The notes below the pieces were generated by a model, which ran no database searches, was not told the origin of the DNA, and saw only the letters and a program-made list of their open reading frames with translations. 64,000 nucleotides of DNA, taken from contig NZ_CP073720.1 in NCBI RefSeq assembly GCF_025137375.1, forward strand, positions 2,814,501 through 2,878,500. The letters run 5' to 3'. The DNA is from Dactylosporangium fulvum. GTDB taxonomy: Bacteria > Actinomycetota > Actinomycetes > Mycobacteriales > Micromonosporaceae. Position numbers and translations under genes: made by a program. This document shows positions 8,714 through 17,352 of the stretch, piece by piece (position 1 is the stretch's first letter; each line of letters starts with the position of its first letter).

Positions 8714-9490
8714 TCACAGGGTGCGCAGGAAGTCGGCGAGGACGTTGTTGTAGGCGTCCGGGCGCTCCATGTTGGGGTAGTGGCCGGTGCCGTCGACCGT
8801 CGCCGTGCTGCCGCCGGGCACGGCCGCGGCCAGCCGCTCGGCCATGCCGATGTGGTCGGGCGAGTCGATCGCGCCGTTGACGGCCAGCACGGGCACGTCG
8901 ATCTTCGAGATCCTGGCCCAGGTGTCGGTCACCGGGACGAGCCAGTTGGGCTCGCCGGCGCTGTGCTTGGACATCGTGCTCCGGGCCATCGCGCGCAGGC
9001 GCCCTACGACCTCCGGATCGAGGTCGTCGAGGGAGCGGTGCGGGCCCGTGGCGAGGAGCGTGAACGCCTCGACGGAGGCGTCCAGGTCGCCGGCCGCCAT
9101 CGCGGCGTGCCAGGCCGCCTGGGTGCGGGTGAGCCAGGGATCGGCGAAGTACGGCTCGCTGGTTCCGGCGCCGCTGACCACCACCGCGCTGACCAGCTCC
9201 GGGTGCTCCAGGGCCGTGTCGACGGCCGTGGCCGCGCCCATGGACACCCCGACGAGGACCGCCGGACCGGTGTCGAGGTGGCGCAGCAGCCCGGCGACGT
9301 CGTCGGCGGAGCGGAACGGCGCGGTGGCGTTGGCTGACCGGCCGTGGCCGCGGGCGTCGGGCGCGATGACCCGGTGGTGCGGGGCGAAGGCCGGCACCTG
9401 GTCGTCCCACATGGCGTGGTCGAGGAAGCCGCCGTGCAGCAGGACGAGGGGCCGGCCGGCGCCGGTGTCGAGCCAGAACAGATCCTTCAT
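8714..9490 (-). CDS. Alpha/beta-fold hydrolase
   Basis: The 258-residue protein has the alpha/beta-hydrolase features: an oxyanion HGG motif (LVLLHGGFLDHAMW) near residue 18, the nucleophile elbow GVSMGA near residue 83, an acid after VLAVNGAIDSPD, and a late histidine in DGTGHYPN. It is likely a cytosolic esterase or C-C hydrolase on a small organic molecule. The ATG at 9490 is preferred to an upstream in-frame start because it matches the family start and because the upstream DNA carries operator repeats. It is divergent from the MarR gene, the usual layout for a repressor and its detoxification target. Confidence 0.85.
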   Translation of the reverse strand: MKDLFWLDTGAGRPLVLLHGGFLDHAMWDDQVPAFAPHHRVIAPDARGHGRSANATAPFRSADDVAGLLRHLDTGPAVLVGVSMGAATAVDTALEHPELVSAVVVSGAGTSEPYFADPWLTRTQAAWHAAMAAGDLDASVEAFTLLATGPHRSLDDLDPEVVGRLRAMARSTMSKHSAGEPNWLVPVTDTWARISKIDVPVLAVNGAIDSPDHIGMAERLAAAVPGGSTATVDGTGHYPNMERPDAYNNVLADFLRTL

Positions 9491-9507
9491 GACAACCAAG
9501 GTGTCAT
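9489..9507. promoter_or_regulatory. Putative MarR operator, copy 1
   Basis: The 19-base site ATGACAACCAAGGTGTCAT has TGACA/TGTCA inverted half-sites and overlaps the start codon of the hydrolase. It differs by one base from copy 2, located 31 bases away (about three helical turns). Binding by the adjacent MarR protein is inferred. Confidence 0.65.
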
Positions 9508-9519
9508 CTTTTCGCCAAT

Positions 9520-9538
9520 ATGACAACCTAGGTGTCAT
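9520..9538. promoter_or_regulatory. Putative MarR operator, copy 2
   Basis: The site ATGACAACCTAGGTGTCAT is a near-perfect palindrome with TGACA/TGTCA arms, ending six bases before the GTG start of the MarR gene. Occupancy would block both divergent genes, giving autorepression and repression of the hydrolase. Confidence 0.68.
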
Positions 9539-9544
9539 GATGAT

Positions 9545-10003
9545 GTGGTGACGTCTTCAGATCCGGCGGACCGGCTCGCCGAGGTGTTCGACCTGGTCGG
9601 CCCGCTGTACCGGCGCGCGCAGCGCAGAGTGGAGCACGACGTGCCCAGCGAAGGGCTGTCGGTCGGCGTGCGCGCCGTGCTGAACATGCTCCGCGAGCAC
9701 AGCCCGATGACCGTGCCGCAGATGGGCCGGGACCAGGCACTGAGCCGCCAGTTCGTGCAGCGGATGGTCAACGAGGCGGCCGCGCGGGGCCTCGTCGAGA
9801 GCATCCCGAACCCGGCGCACAAGAAGTCCTCGCTCATCCGGCTGACCGGCGAGGGCCGGGCCGTCATCACGGCGGTGATCAACCGCGAGCGCGCCGTGCT
9901 GCGCGAGGCCGGCGCCGACCTCACCGTCGCCGACCTCGACGGCTGCGTCCGGGTGCTGACCGGCCTGCTCCGCTTCCTCGACGACGTCGACATGGACCAG
10001 TGA
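9545..10003 (+). CDS. MarR-family transcriptional regulator
   Basis: The 152-residue protein has the winged-helix MarR layout: dimerisation helices at each end, a recognition helix near residues 60-75 (VPQMGRDQALSRQFVQRMV), and a wing after GLVESIPNPAHKKSSLIRLTGEGRAV. MarR proteins release DNA when they bind small aromatic ligands or are oxidised. The start is GTG (9545, or 9548); the nearby ATGs are out of frame. It faces the alpha/beta hydrolase across 54 bases that contain two matching palindromes, so it is probably a local repressor of that gene and itself. Confidence 0.88.
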   Translation: MVTSSDPADRLAEVFDLVGPLYRRAQRRVEHDVPSEGLSVGVRAVLNMLREHSPMTVPQMGRDQALSRQFVQRMVNEAAARGLVESIPNPAHKKSSLIRLTGEGRAVITAVINRERAVLREAGADLTVADLDGCVRVLTGLLRFLDDVDMDQ

Positions 10004-10004
10004 G

Positions 10005-10176
10005 GTGCCGCCGCGGATCTTCAGCGAGGCGATGCGTGACCTGGACCTGTTCGCCGGCGTGACCTCAATCGGCACCGACGACCGGTGGGAAGAGCGCGCC
10101 GGCACTGCTCCTGGCCGCCGACGACCGGATCACCGACCCCGCCATCCTGCGCCAGATCACCGCAACGCGTCCGTAG
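10005..10176 (+). pseudogene. Remnant of a DUF4132-like C-terminal region
   Basis: Two short pieces of a larger protein lie in different frames: 10005-10100 reads PPRIFSEAMRDLDLFAGVTS and onward to a tryptophan, and 10102-10176 reads ALLLAADDRITDPAILRQIT then a stop. Both resemble conserved stretches near the C-terminus of DUF4132-type proteins as I remember them, where they are separated by a longer segment. An internal deletion plus loss of the 5' part would explain this. The fragment directly follows the MarR stop. The family assignment is from memory. Confidence 0.45.
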
Positions 10177-10180
10177 CGGC

Positions 10181-10209
10181 GGGCCGGTGCCCGATGCGCG
10201 CACCGGCCC
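10181..10209. terminator. Hairpin terminator
   Basis: Perfect 10-base arms (10181-10190 GGGCCGGTGC and 10200-10209) enclose a nine-base loop, immediately upstream of the stop of the leftward beta-propeller gene and after the rightward MarR unit. It can serve both. Confidence 0.6.
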
Positions 10210-10218
10210 CTCCGCGCG

Positions 10219-11343
10219 TCAGTGGAGCAGGTCGAGCTGGTTGTTGGTGTCATCTACGAAGTAGACGCCCCGGTTGTCCGGTGCGACGGCGAGCCCGAAC
10301 AGGGCGCCGGCGCCGAGCTTGTCCAAGGTGCGGAACGCGACCTGCTTGCCCCGGCACGGATCGGTCTCGACGATGTTCCCGTCGCCGCCGTTGACGGTGA
10401 GGATGTTGCCGTTGGGTGCGATCGCCAGCCCGAGCGGGCCGGAGAGGTGCACGTCCTTGGTGACGGTCCGCCCGGTTCCCGCGCTCGTCCTGCGCTTGCC
10501 CGCGTCCGGGATGGCGGCGATGCGGTTGGCGGCGGTGTCGGCGACGAAGAGCGTCCCGTCCCTGCCGAGACCGACGCCGGTCGGGCCGATGATCAACGCA
10601 TCCGGGTCGGTCTTCTCCGTGAACCCCGAGCCGATGGTCGTGATCCTGCGCAGCTCCGGCGGCTTGCTGCCCTTGATCCGCAGTTCGAGCCGCAGCACGG
10701 TTCCCTGTTTGGTGGTGGCGGGCACGCCACCGACGATTCCGTTGAGCACGTTCGTGAGGAACAGTTTGACGGACTCCCCGTCGTCGTCCGCGGTCATGTC
10801 CCACGGGCCGTTGATGCCGTGCCCGGAGAACGTCTCCCGTACCTTGCCCTTGCTGTCGAGGACGATCAGGCAGCCCGCCTGGGCCGTCGCCGAGGTGCCG
10901 TCCGCGGTGGGCAGGCTGCCCACGATGACCCAGCCGGTGCGCAGGACCACGAGTGCGGTGGTCAGCCCGACCCCGCCGGGGCACGCGCCGGGCAGCGTGC
11001 GGGCGTCGATCTGGGCGAACAGGCGGGCGTCACCCGTGCGGCTGATCTGCACGATCGTCGTGCCGGTGCCCTGCTTGTTGGCGGCGTTGTTGAAGTTGCT
11101 GACGAGGACGTCACCCTTCCGCAGTTTGTCCTTGCTGCGTGGCACCACGGCGACGCCGTACGGGTTGACGTCGCCGTTGGCCGGCACGGTCGACGCGATG
11201 ACGTCGACCTTGTTGAACTGATTGATGAACGGCGTCCTGGAATGCCGTTCGCCCGTCGTATGGGCGGAGGCGCTCGGCGCGAACGCTCCGACCGCCAGCG
11301 CCGTGGCCGCCGCGCAAATGCCGGCCTTGAGTGTGAACCTCAC
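10219..11343 (-). CDS. Secreted NHL/SMP-30-type beta-propeller protein
   Basis: The 374-residue protein starts with a Sec signal peptide (about 27 residues, cleavage after SASA). The rest contains regularly spaced blade-like units such as NPYGVAVVP, GPTGVGLGRDGTLFVADTAANRI, GPLGLAIAPNGNILTVNGGDGNIVE and LFGLAVAPDNRGVYFVDDTNNQL, the pattern of NHL/SMP-30 propellers. No catalytic residues can be assigned; the fold often binds ligands or peptides, or acts as a lactonase. The start is GTG with a weak, rather distant ribosome site. Confidence 0.75.
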   Translation of the reverse strand: MRFTLKAGICAAATALAVGAFAPSASAHTTGERHSRTPFINQFNKVDVIASTVPANGDVNPYGVAVVPRSKDKLRKGDVLVSNFNNAANKQGTGTTIVQISRTGDARLFAQIDARTLPGACPGGVGLTTALVVLRTGWVIVGSLPTADGTSATAQAGCLIVLDSKGKVRETFSGHGINGPWDMTADDDGESVKLFLTNVLNGIVGGVPATTKQGTVLRLELRIKGSKPPELRRITTIGSGFTEKTDPDALIIGPTGVGLGRDGTLFVADTAANRIAAIPDAGKRRTSAGTGRTVTKDVHLSGPLGLAIAPNGNILTVNGGDGNIVETDPCRGKQVAFRTLDKLGAGALFGLAVAPDNRGVYFVDDTNNQLDLLH

Positions 11344-11837
11344 GATTGTGCTTGCCTTTCTCTGTATCGCTCATCTTGGTATTGATCGTCCGACGTCGAT
11401 GGCCGGAGTGCATGACGACCTGGTGTTCCGGTCGCGGTTCGCGGGTTGCGGTGGCGTCGCTTCCCGGATTCGACGGGTGGAAACGCAATCCTCAGTGTGA
11501 ATGTGAAATAGGCAGTTTGGTGGGTAGGAACGTTAATTCCCGGCAGATCCGACGATAATAAATTTGCGTTTTTTGTGGCGATTTAGGAAGGAGTTGGATC
11601 GCGGGCGATGCGCCGCCGATCACGCCGGCACGTCCCGGCGCTCACGGTCTGCTGTTGCCGACGGTCGACCGTGCGGATACGTTTTTCGTTGCGTTTCCGT
11701 TCGTCGCCCGGCCGCACCAGTGGCGCCACGCTTGTGCGGGTCGACGGTCAGCGTGCCGACAGCCGCAGGGCCCCGGCGCGCAGGACCGGCAACATCGGGC
11801 CGGCCCAGGAGGCCCGGACCGCAGCGCGGAGGGGGAC
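11344..11837. other. Intergenic region with an AT-rich core
   Basis: This 494-base gap separates the divergent beta-propeller and esterase genes. Its centre (about 11500-11590) is markedly AT-richer than the surroundings, with runs such as GATAATAAATTTGC and a T6 tract, so it likely holds promoters in both directions. An AGGAAGGAG sequence at about 11585 resembles a ribosome site, but no convincing frame follows it. No gene is supported here. Confidence 0.5.
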
Positions 11838-13265
11838 ATGGGGGACCACTGGTCGCAGGAGCCCGTCCTGGAGCTCCCCGTCGCCGTCACGGGGCCACCG
11901 GCCCGGGCCCGGCGCGGGTGGGCCGCCGCGGCACTGCTGGTCGTCGTGACGCTGGCCGTGGCGGGCCTGACCGGGGCGCTGGACCACGTGCCGCTGCTCG
12001 ATCACCCGGTGGCCCTCGGCGTCGAGGCGGCGGGCGGCGCACTGCTGATCGCCGCCTGGTGGCGCCGGGAACGCCGATGGATCACCCGCACCCTGCCGGT
12101 CCTGCTGCTGGTGGTCGCCGTGCTTGTCGGCCTGATCGCGATCATGCTGCTGGCGACCGGCACGATCACCGACGCCTACCCGCCGTCGTTCGCGGTGTGG
12201 GTCGGCGCCGGCATCGCCGCGATCGCCGGATGCCCCCTGGTCCTCCGGCACACAGGCACCTGGCGCAACGTGGCCGCCGTGCTCGCGGTGCCGCTGACCT
12301 TCTCCGGCGCGTTCCTGCTGATCGACCAGCACTACGGCATCTGGCCACAGCTCGGCGACGTGCTGGGCCACTCCGGCGCCGTCGGCGGTCGGCAGGCGCA
12401 CGACCTCCTCGGCGCCGGCACCGCACCCGATGGTGCCCCTCCCCGGCACGGCATCATCGTCGATCTGGACGTGCCCGGCACCCACTCACACTTCAAGCAC
12501 CGCCCGGGTGTGGTGTTCCTGCCCCCGGCGTACTTCAGCGCGGACCGGCAGAAGCTGCCGGTGCTGGTCATGCTGGTCGGCTCACCCGGCACCCCGATCA
12601 ACTGGCTCAAGTCCGGACACGGCCAGGCCACCGACGATGCCTACGCCGCGGATCACCACGGGATCGCGCCGGTGCTGGTGGTCGTCGACCACAACGGCTC
12701 CGCCACCGGCGACTCCGAATGCGTCGACGGCCCGCAGGGCAACGCCGAGACCTATCTCACCGTGGACGTGCCGGCGTTCCTCACGGACACGCTGCACCTT
12801 CGGCGTGACCCGTCACGGTGGGGCATCGTCGGCTTCTCCGAAGGCGGCACCTGCGCCCTGGACCTCGTCCTCGGGCACCCCGACGTCTACCGCCACTTCC
12901 TGGATCTCGGTGGCGACGCCGGGCCGAACCTCGGCTCCCCGGCACACACCCTGAGCGACCTGTTCGGCGGTTCTGTCGCGGCGCAGCAGGCGCACGATCC
13001 CATGCGGCTGCTGCGCACGGGCCGCTATCCCGGCGTGACCGCGTGGTTCGGTGCCGGTGCCGGAGACCCGCGGGACATCGCCGTCAGCCGGCGCCTGGCG
13101 GCCGCCACCGCCGAGGCCGGCATCCCCACCCACCTGCTGATCGTCGGCGGCGGGCACAACTGGCAGTTCGCCAGCGCCGCCTTGGCGCAGACCCTTCCGC
13201 CGTTGTGCGTCGAGCTGGGCTGCGCCGGCGGTCCGGCCCCCGCCACGGCGGGTCAGGGGAAGTAG
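11838..13265 (+). CDS. Membrane-anchored alpha/beta esterase
   Basis: The 475-residue protein has four hydrophobic helices (about residues 25-165) followed by an esterase-D/mycolyltransferase-like alpha/beta domain. The nucleophile elbow GFSEGG puts the Ser at residue 334; a late His lies in VGGGHNW and an Asp follows the GRYPGVTAWFGAGAGD strand. The catalytic domain should face outward, suggesting action on envelope lipids or acylated polymers. ATG 11838 has an adjacent GGAGGGGG ribosome site, so the longer upstream frame is rejected. Its 3' end overlaps the convergent deacetylase gene by 13 bases. Confidence 0.8.
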   Translation: MGDHWSQEPVLELPVAVTGPPARARRGWAAAALLVVVTLAVAGLTGALDHVPLLDHPVALGVEAAGGALLIAAWWRRERRWITRTLPVLLLVVAVLVGLIAIMLLATGTITDAYPPSFAVWVGAGIAAIAGCPLVLRHTGTWRNVAAVLAVPLTFSGAFLLIDQHYGIWPQLGDVLGHSGAVGGRQAHDLLGAGTAPDGAPPRHGIIVDLDVPGTHSHFKHRPGVVFLPPAYFSADRQKLPVLVMLVGSPGTPINWLKSGHGQATDDAYAADHHGIAPVLVVVDHNGSATGDSECVDGPQGNAETYLTVDVPAFLTDTLHLRRDPSRWGIVGFSEGGTCALDLVLGHPDVYRHFLDLGGDAGPNLGSPAHTLSDLFGGSVAAQQAHDPMRLLRTGRYPGVTAWFGAGAGDPRDIAVSRRLAAATAEAGIPTHLLIVGGGHNWQFASAALAQTLPPLCVELGCAGGPAPATAGQGK

Positions 13266-14083
13266 TCCTCCAACCGGGCCGGGGTCAGCCCGGCCGCCTT
13301 GATGGCCTCCAGCGCGGCGATGAAGTCGTCGACGAACTGCTCCCGGAAGTGCATGAGGATGACGTCACCCGGCTGGACGATCCTGGCCTCCTGATACTGC
13401 ACGCGGCCTCGGTTGACCGTCTCCTTCCAGAACAGCGCGGCCTTCATTCCGCAGTCGCGCACCACGCGGAGCGTGGTCGAGTCCTGCTCGCCGAACGGCG
13501 GACGGAACATTGTCGGCCGCCGTCCGAACAGCTCGGTGAGCTGGTCGGCCCCGTCGCAGATCTCGTGTTTCTGGAAGGCGTAGGACTGGCCGCGCAGCTT
13601 CGGGTGCGTGATGGTGTGTGCCTCGATCACCGCGCCGATGTCCTGCAACGTCGTGAAGTACGCCGGATTGTCCTGGATCGCGTTGACCGCGAGGAACAGC
13701 GTCACCGGCACGCGCGATTCCCGCACCAGTTCGGCCGCTTCCGGATGCTTGACCCAGCCGTCGTCGATGGTGACGAACGCGACCGGCTGGTCGGTGGGCA
13801 CCCGCGAGATCCACGGTGCGCCGTCGCTCTCGGCGGCGGTGACCGGGTGTGCGGGCGGAGCCTTGTCGAACTTCGGCAGGCGGGCGAGATAGGCCCCGCC
13901 TGCGGACGATGCGCTCATCGCGGATGTCGACGGCTGCGGATGCGTCCTGCCGCTGCTGACCCAGCGAACGGTACGACCGGAATCCGGATTGCTCACGGCG
14001 ACGACCACGACAACAAGCAGCACCGCCGCCAGCAGGCGTGCCTTGGCGGGTGGGACGTGCACGCAAGCGAGCGTAGCGAGCAC
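13253..14083 (-). CDS. Polysaccharide deacetylase (NodB-like)
   Basis: The 276-residue protein has an N-terminal membrane anchor or signal (residues 14-31), then a NodB homology domain: TIDDGW (Asp107/Asp108), metal-binding HTITH (His156, His160), and RPPFG (194-198). These are motifs 1-3 of carbohydrate esterase family 4, which removes N- or O-acetyl groups from peptidoglycan, chitin or xylan. Outward location suggests peptidoglycan or exopolysaccharide editing. Motif 1 has DDGW rather than the commoner DDGP, a frequent actinobacterial variant. Confidence 0.87.
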   Translation of the reverse strand: MLATLACVHVPPAKARLLAAVLLVVVVVAVSNPDSGRTVRWVSSGRTHPQPSTSAMSASSAGGAYLARLPKFDKAPPAHPVTAAESDGAPWISRVPTDQPVAFVTIDDGWVKHPEAAELVRESRVPVTLFLAVNAIQDNPAYFTTLQDIGAVIEAHTITHPKLRGQSYAFQKHEICDGADQLTELFGRRPTMFRPPFGEQDSTTLRVVRDCGMKAALFWKETVNRGRVQYQEARIVQPGDVILMHFREQFVDDFIAALEAIKAAGLTPARLEDYFP

Positions 14084-14141
14084 CGACCGGCCATGAGCGT
14101 GATCGCGGGTGACTCATCCCGGCCGTGCCCCCGCCTGCGTT

Positions 14142-16412
14142 TCAGGGGCAGCTGCCGTCGAGGTCGTGGAACTGCTCCTTGCCGAACACATGCCGGCCCG
14201 CACCGTTGACGACGACCAGTTCGTCGAGCGCGGGTCTTCCGCCGGGGCACAGCGCACCGGACAGCACCGGCCGGCTGCGGTCGCTCAGGTACGCGACGCC
14301 GGCCGGCTCACCGTGCAGCACCGCGACCCGGGCGTAGCCGGGCGGCGCGCCGCCGAGCCGATTCGCCGCCTCGCCCAGGGGTGCCACCAGGGCGTCGCCG
14401 GTGACGGGCGCGACGCGGTAGGCGCGCTGGTGCGTCACGTCGAGCAGGTCCCGGCCGAGCCGCAGGTGCACCGCCGGATCGTCGCGGAGCAGGGTTGCCG
14501 CCAGCTCGACCGTCCGGCGCACACCGACCCGGTCCGCCTCGGCCACGTCGGCGGTCGCCGCGAGCAGTCCGGCGAGGTCGGCAGGGTTCTCCAGCCGTCC
14601 CGCCTGACCGGCCGCGACGAGCACCTGGAGCTCGGGCAGCAGCCGGCCGGTGACCGCCGCTTCGAGCGCGGCCGTCACCGTCGCCTGCTCCTGCTCGGTG
14701 AGGCGCGCCTTGCCGCGGGTCATCACGTCGGCGGCGCCGAGCGTGAGCACCTGGAGGGACGGGTCGAGCCGGCCGACGGTGCTCGACCGGGACGGGTCGA
14801 GCTGCAGCGACTGCATCCGCAGCCGGGGTGCGGAGCTCGGGCCGTCGAGCACCGGGGAGTACACCTGCGCCGAGTAGCGCACCCGGACCTCGCTGTTCTG
14901 GCCGGGCGCCGGATTCTTGAACGGCATCGCCGGGGTGGCGATCCGGGCACCGGGTGCGACGACGCCGAGGTGGATCGTTCTCGTGGCCATGCCGGGCTCG
15001 ACCGTGGCGACCACCGTGGCGTCGCCGGGTGCGGTGCCGGTGTTCGTGACGGTCACCGCCCACGAGCACTGCGGCGTGGCACAGATGTCGAGGTCCGCGT
15101 CGAGCTGGAACCTCGGTGCCTTGACCTGTACCTTCGCCTGCTGGATCGCCGCCGACCCGGCCTTGTCCGGTGCGAGGACCTCGCCGACCGCCGCGCGGGT
15201 CCGCCCGAGCGCGGCCTCGTCCGGGACGGCGACGGTGACGCTGACGTACGGCGGCCGGTGGATCCGCTCGTAGGCCGGCACGAAGCCGGCGCCGTCACCG
15301 GTCGGCAGCGGCAGCAGCCACGGCGGGCCGCCGAGCCGGCTCGACGGCTGGAGCGGCCCGAACCCGGACAGGTGCCCGCCGAACCACACGACGGTCCGCG
15401 GTTGCGCCTTGGTGGCGACCAGGGACCAGTCGCCGTTCTCGACGAGGTCGGCGTCGCGGTCGCCGAGCCGGACCGTCCCGGCCACCGCGGGGCGCCCGGC
15501 GCCGGCGAAGCGGATCGCCTCGGCGAGCCCTTTCGGCGTGAGCACCCGGCCGGCGTCGACGGGCAGGGCGACGCCGTCCTTCGGCTGGACCCACCGGTCG
15601 GCGAGGGCACTGACCTGGTCGGGTGCGCGGCGGGCCCACCAGGCGGCGTCGCCGCGCACGACCGTGCGGGTGCCGTTGGTGCGCACGTCGGCCCGGCCGC
15701 CGCCGGGGTCGGTGACGGTACCGCTGCCGAGCCCGTCAGCGGTGACGGTGAACTCGGCACCGACCAGGTTCCCGCGGTCGTCGCCGAACGCGAGCGTGAC
15801 GCTGGCGCCGGGCGCGGCGGCGACGGCCGACACGGCTTGCGCGAGGTCCGTCGTGAGGGACGGTTCGCCGGGACGGCTGACGACGTAGGCGACGATCCCG
15901 GCGGCGACGAGCACGACCGCGAGCGCCCCGGCGACGAGCCCGCGCCGCCGCGGTGGGTGGATCGGCGCTTCGTCGGCCGGTGGCACGTCGTCTGCGGGCG
16001 GCGCGCTGACCGGGGTCCGCATGTCCGGCCACTCGATGTCGGGCGGCCCCGCCGGAGCGGGTGTCCACGGCTCGGCCGGCGCCCATGCGTCGGCCGGCCC
16101 CTGTTCGTCGAACGGTGCCGCCTCCTCGGCCGGCAACTCCTCGTCCGGCGGCCAGTCGTCCGAGAGCGAGTGCGTTGCGAGGGACCGCGCCCACAGCGAC
16201 GGCGATTCGACCGGCGGCGGCGATTCGGACGACGATGCCCACGGCGACCGCGGCCCGGCCGGCGACAGCGGAGCCGGTTCCGCCGCCGGTTCCTCCGCCT
16301 CGACCTCAGCCGGTGGGCCGGGCGCCGGCGAGAGCCGCGGTGGGGCCGCCCACGGGGACCGGCTGGCCCATGGCGTGTCCCGGTCCGGCTGCGCGGTGTG
16401 CTCGTCGGTCAT
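14142..16412 (-). CDS. Large single-pass membrane protein, unknown function
   Basis: The 756-residue protein has an acidic, Pro/Ala/Trp-rich cytoplasmic region of about 185 residues, one membrane helix (LVAGALAVVLVAAGIVAYVV) and an extracytoplasmic part of about 545 residues. The external part starts with a beta-rich domain of the kind seen in secreted lipid-binding proteins, has a CATPQC Cys pair in a CARDB-like segment, and ends with a Cys pair (GALCPGG...DLDGSC). I do not recognise the family. The layout resembles actinobacterial envelope proteins whose disordered tail may interact in the cytoplasm. Confidence 0.6.
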   Translation of the reverse strand: MTDEHTAQPDRDTPWASRSPWAAPPRLSPAPGPPAEVEAEEPAAEPAPLSPAGPRSPWASSSESPPPVESPSLWARSLATHSLSDDWPPDEELPAEEAAPFDEQGPADAWAPAEPWTPAPAGPPDIEWPDMRTPVSAPPADDVPPADEAPIHPPRRRGLVAGALAVVLVAAGIVAYVVSRPGEPSLTTDLAQAVSAVAAAPGASVTLAFGDDRGNLVGAEFTVTADGLGSGTVTDPGGGRADVRTNGTRTVVRGDAAWWARRAPDQVSALADRWVQPKDGVALPVDAGRVLTPKGLAEAIRFAGAGRPAVAGTVRLGDRDADLVENGDWSLVATKAQPRTVVWFGGHLSGFGPLQPSSRLGGPPWLLPLPTGDGAGFVPAYERIHRPPYVSVTVAVPDEAALGRTRAAVGEVLAPDKAGSAAIQQAKVQVKAPRFQLDADLDICATPQCSWAVTVTNTGTAPGDATVVATVEPGMATRTIHLGVVAPGARIATPAMPFKNPAPGQNSEVRVRYSAQVYSPVLDGPSSAPRLRMQSLQLDPSRSSTVGRLDPSLQVLTLGAADVMTRGKARLTEQEQATVTAALEAAVTGRLLPELQVLVAAGQAGRLENPADLAGLLAATADVAEADRVGVRRTVELAATLLRDDPAVHLRLGRDLLDVTHQRAYRVAPVTGDALVAPLGEAANRLGGAPPGYARVAVLHGEPAGVAYLSDRSRPVLSGALCPGGRPALDELVVVNGAGRHVFGKEQFHDLDGSCP

Positions 16413-16553
16413 CGTCCCCCCGGATCACCGATCGGGTCCGGCCCGTCTCGGATCGACGCGGAGGGATGGTACCGGCAAGTCCGCAGTCGCGGCGTCCCGG
16501 CGACACGTGTATCACGGCCCCGCCTGCCGGCTCCGGATGAGCGAGGAGGCGTC

Positions 16554-16824
16554 ATGGGTGAGACGAACGAGGCCGCCGAGCTGCGCCGGCTCGCGACCGA
16601 ACAGTGGAACGCCGGACAGCGGGCCGAGGCGGTGCGGACGCTGCTGCGCCGGGTCGCGATCTACGAGGGTCTCGCGGCCGGCGACCCGGCGATCTACGAG
16701 CCGCAGCTCGCCGCCGCGCTCGTGGACGTGTGCGGGTATCGGCGGGTCGAGGACATCCCGCTGCCGGATCAGGCCGGCGAGCGGGCCGTGGAGATCTACC
16801 GCCGGCTGCGCGGCGACAGCGCCG
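16554..16824 (+). pseudogene. 5' fragment of a TPR-type gene
   Basis: A good ATG with a GAGGAGG ribosome site opens about 90 codons of a helical-repeat protein (TEQWNAGQRAEAVRTLLRR, then RAVEIYRRLRGD). The frame then runs into sequence that codes for phospholipase D in another frame, and continues as noise to 17537. This appears to be the first quarter of a tetratricopeptide-like gene cut off by a deletion. A short functional protein cannot be excluded. Confidence 0.55.
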
Positions 16825-17322
16825 GGGAAGGTGTCGGTCTGGACGTACAAGCCGGAGCGGAAGGACCGGTGCGGGTGGATGCACGCGAAGACCTGGATCT
16901 TCGACGACACGCTCGCGGTGGTCGGCTCGGCGAACTTCAACCGCCGCAGCCTGTTCGTCGACGGCGAGATCGCCGCCGCGATCCGCGACGACGCCGGCTG
17001 GGCGGCCGGCCTGCGGCAGTGGCTGTGGGTCAGGCGCCTGTCGAGCGACCGCCGCACCGTGCGCCCGCACCAGGTTGCCGACTTCACCGTCGGCCTTCCA
17101 CTGTGGACGGATACGCCGGACACGCTCCTGCGGCGACTCGACCTCGCCGCCGACGAGCGTATCCACCCGGACCGGCTGATCCTGTGCGGCCGGGCGGTGC
17201 CGTCGCCGCGCGACGAGATGCTGCGCATGCTGGCCTGCACGGTCCTGCCCGTGCTGGGCATCCGCACGCACACCTTCGACGGCCAGTGGGACCACGTCAT
17301 CGACCCGTCGCTGTCGCCCTGA
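16825..17322 (+). pseudogene. 3' fragment of a phospholipase D-like gene
   Basis: From about 16825 the frame shifts and encodes the end of a PLD-superfamily protein with a complete HKD motif (HAKTWIFDD...GSANFNRRSL) and a C-terminal region to a stop at 17322. PLD enzymes need two HKD motifs; the first, with the whole 5' half, is missing and replaced by the TPR fragment. A GTG at 16831 could start a 163-residue protein, but it would have only half an active site unless it dimerises. Confidence 0.65.
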
Positions 17323-17352
17323 CGGTCAGTGCGGGAGGTCCGGTGCAGAAGG

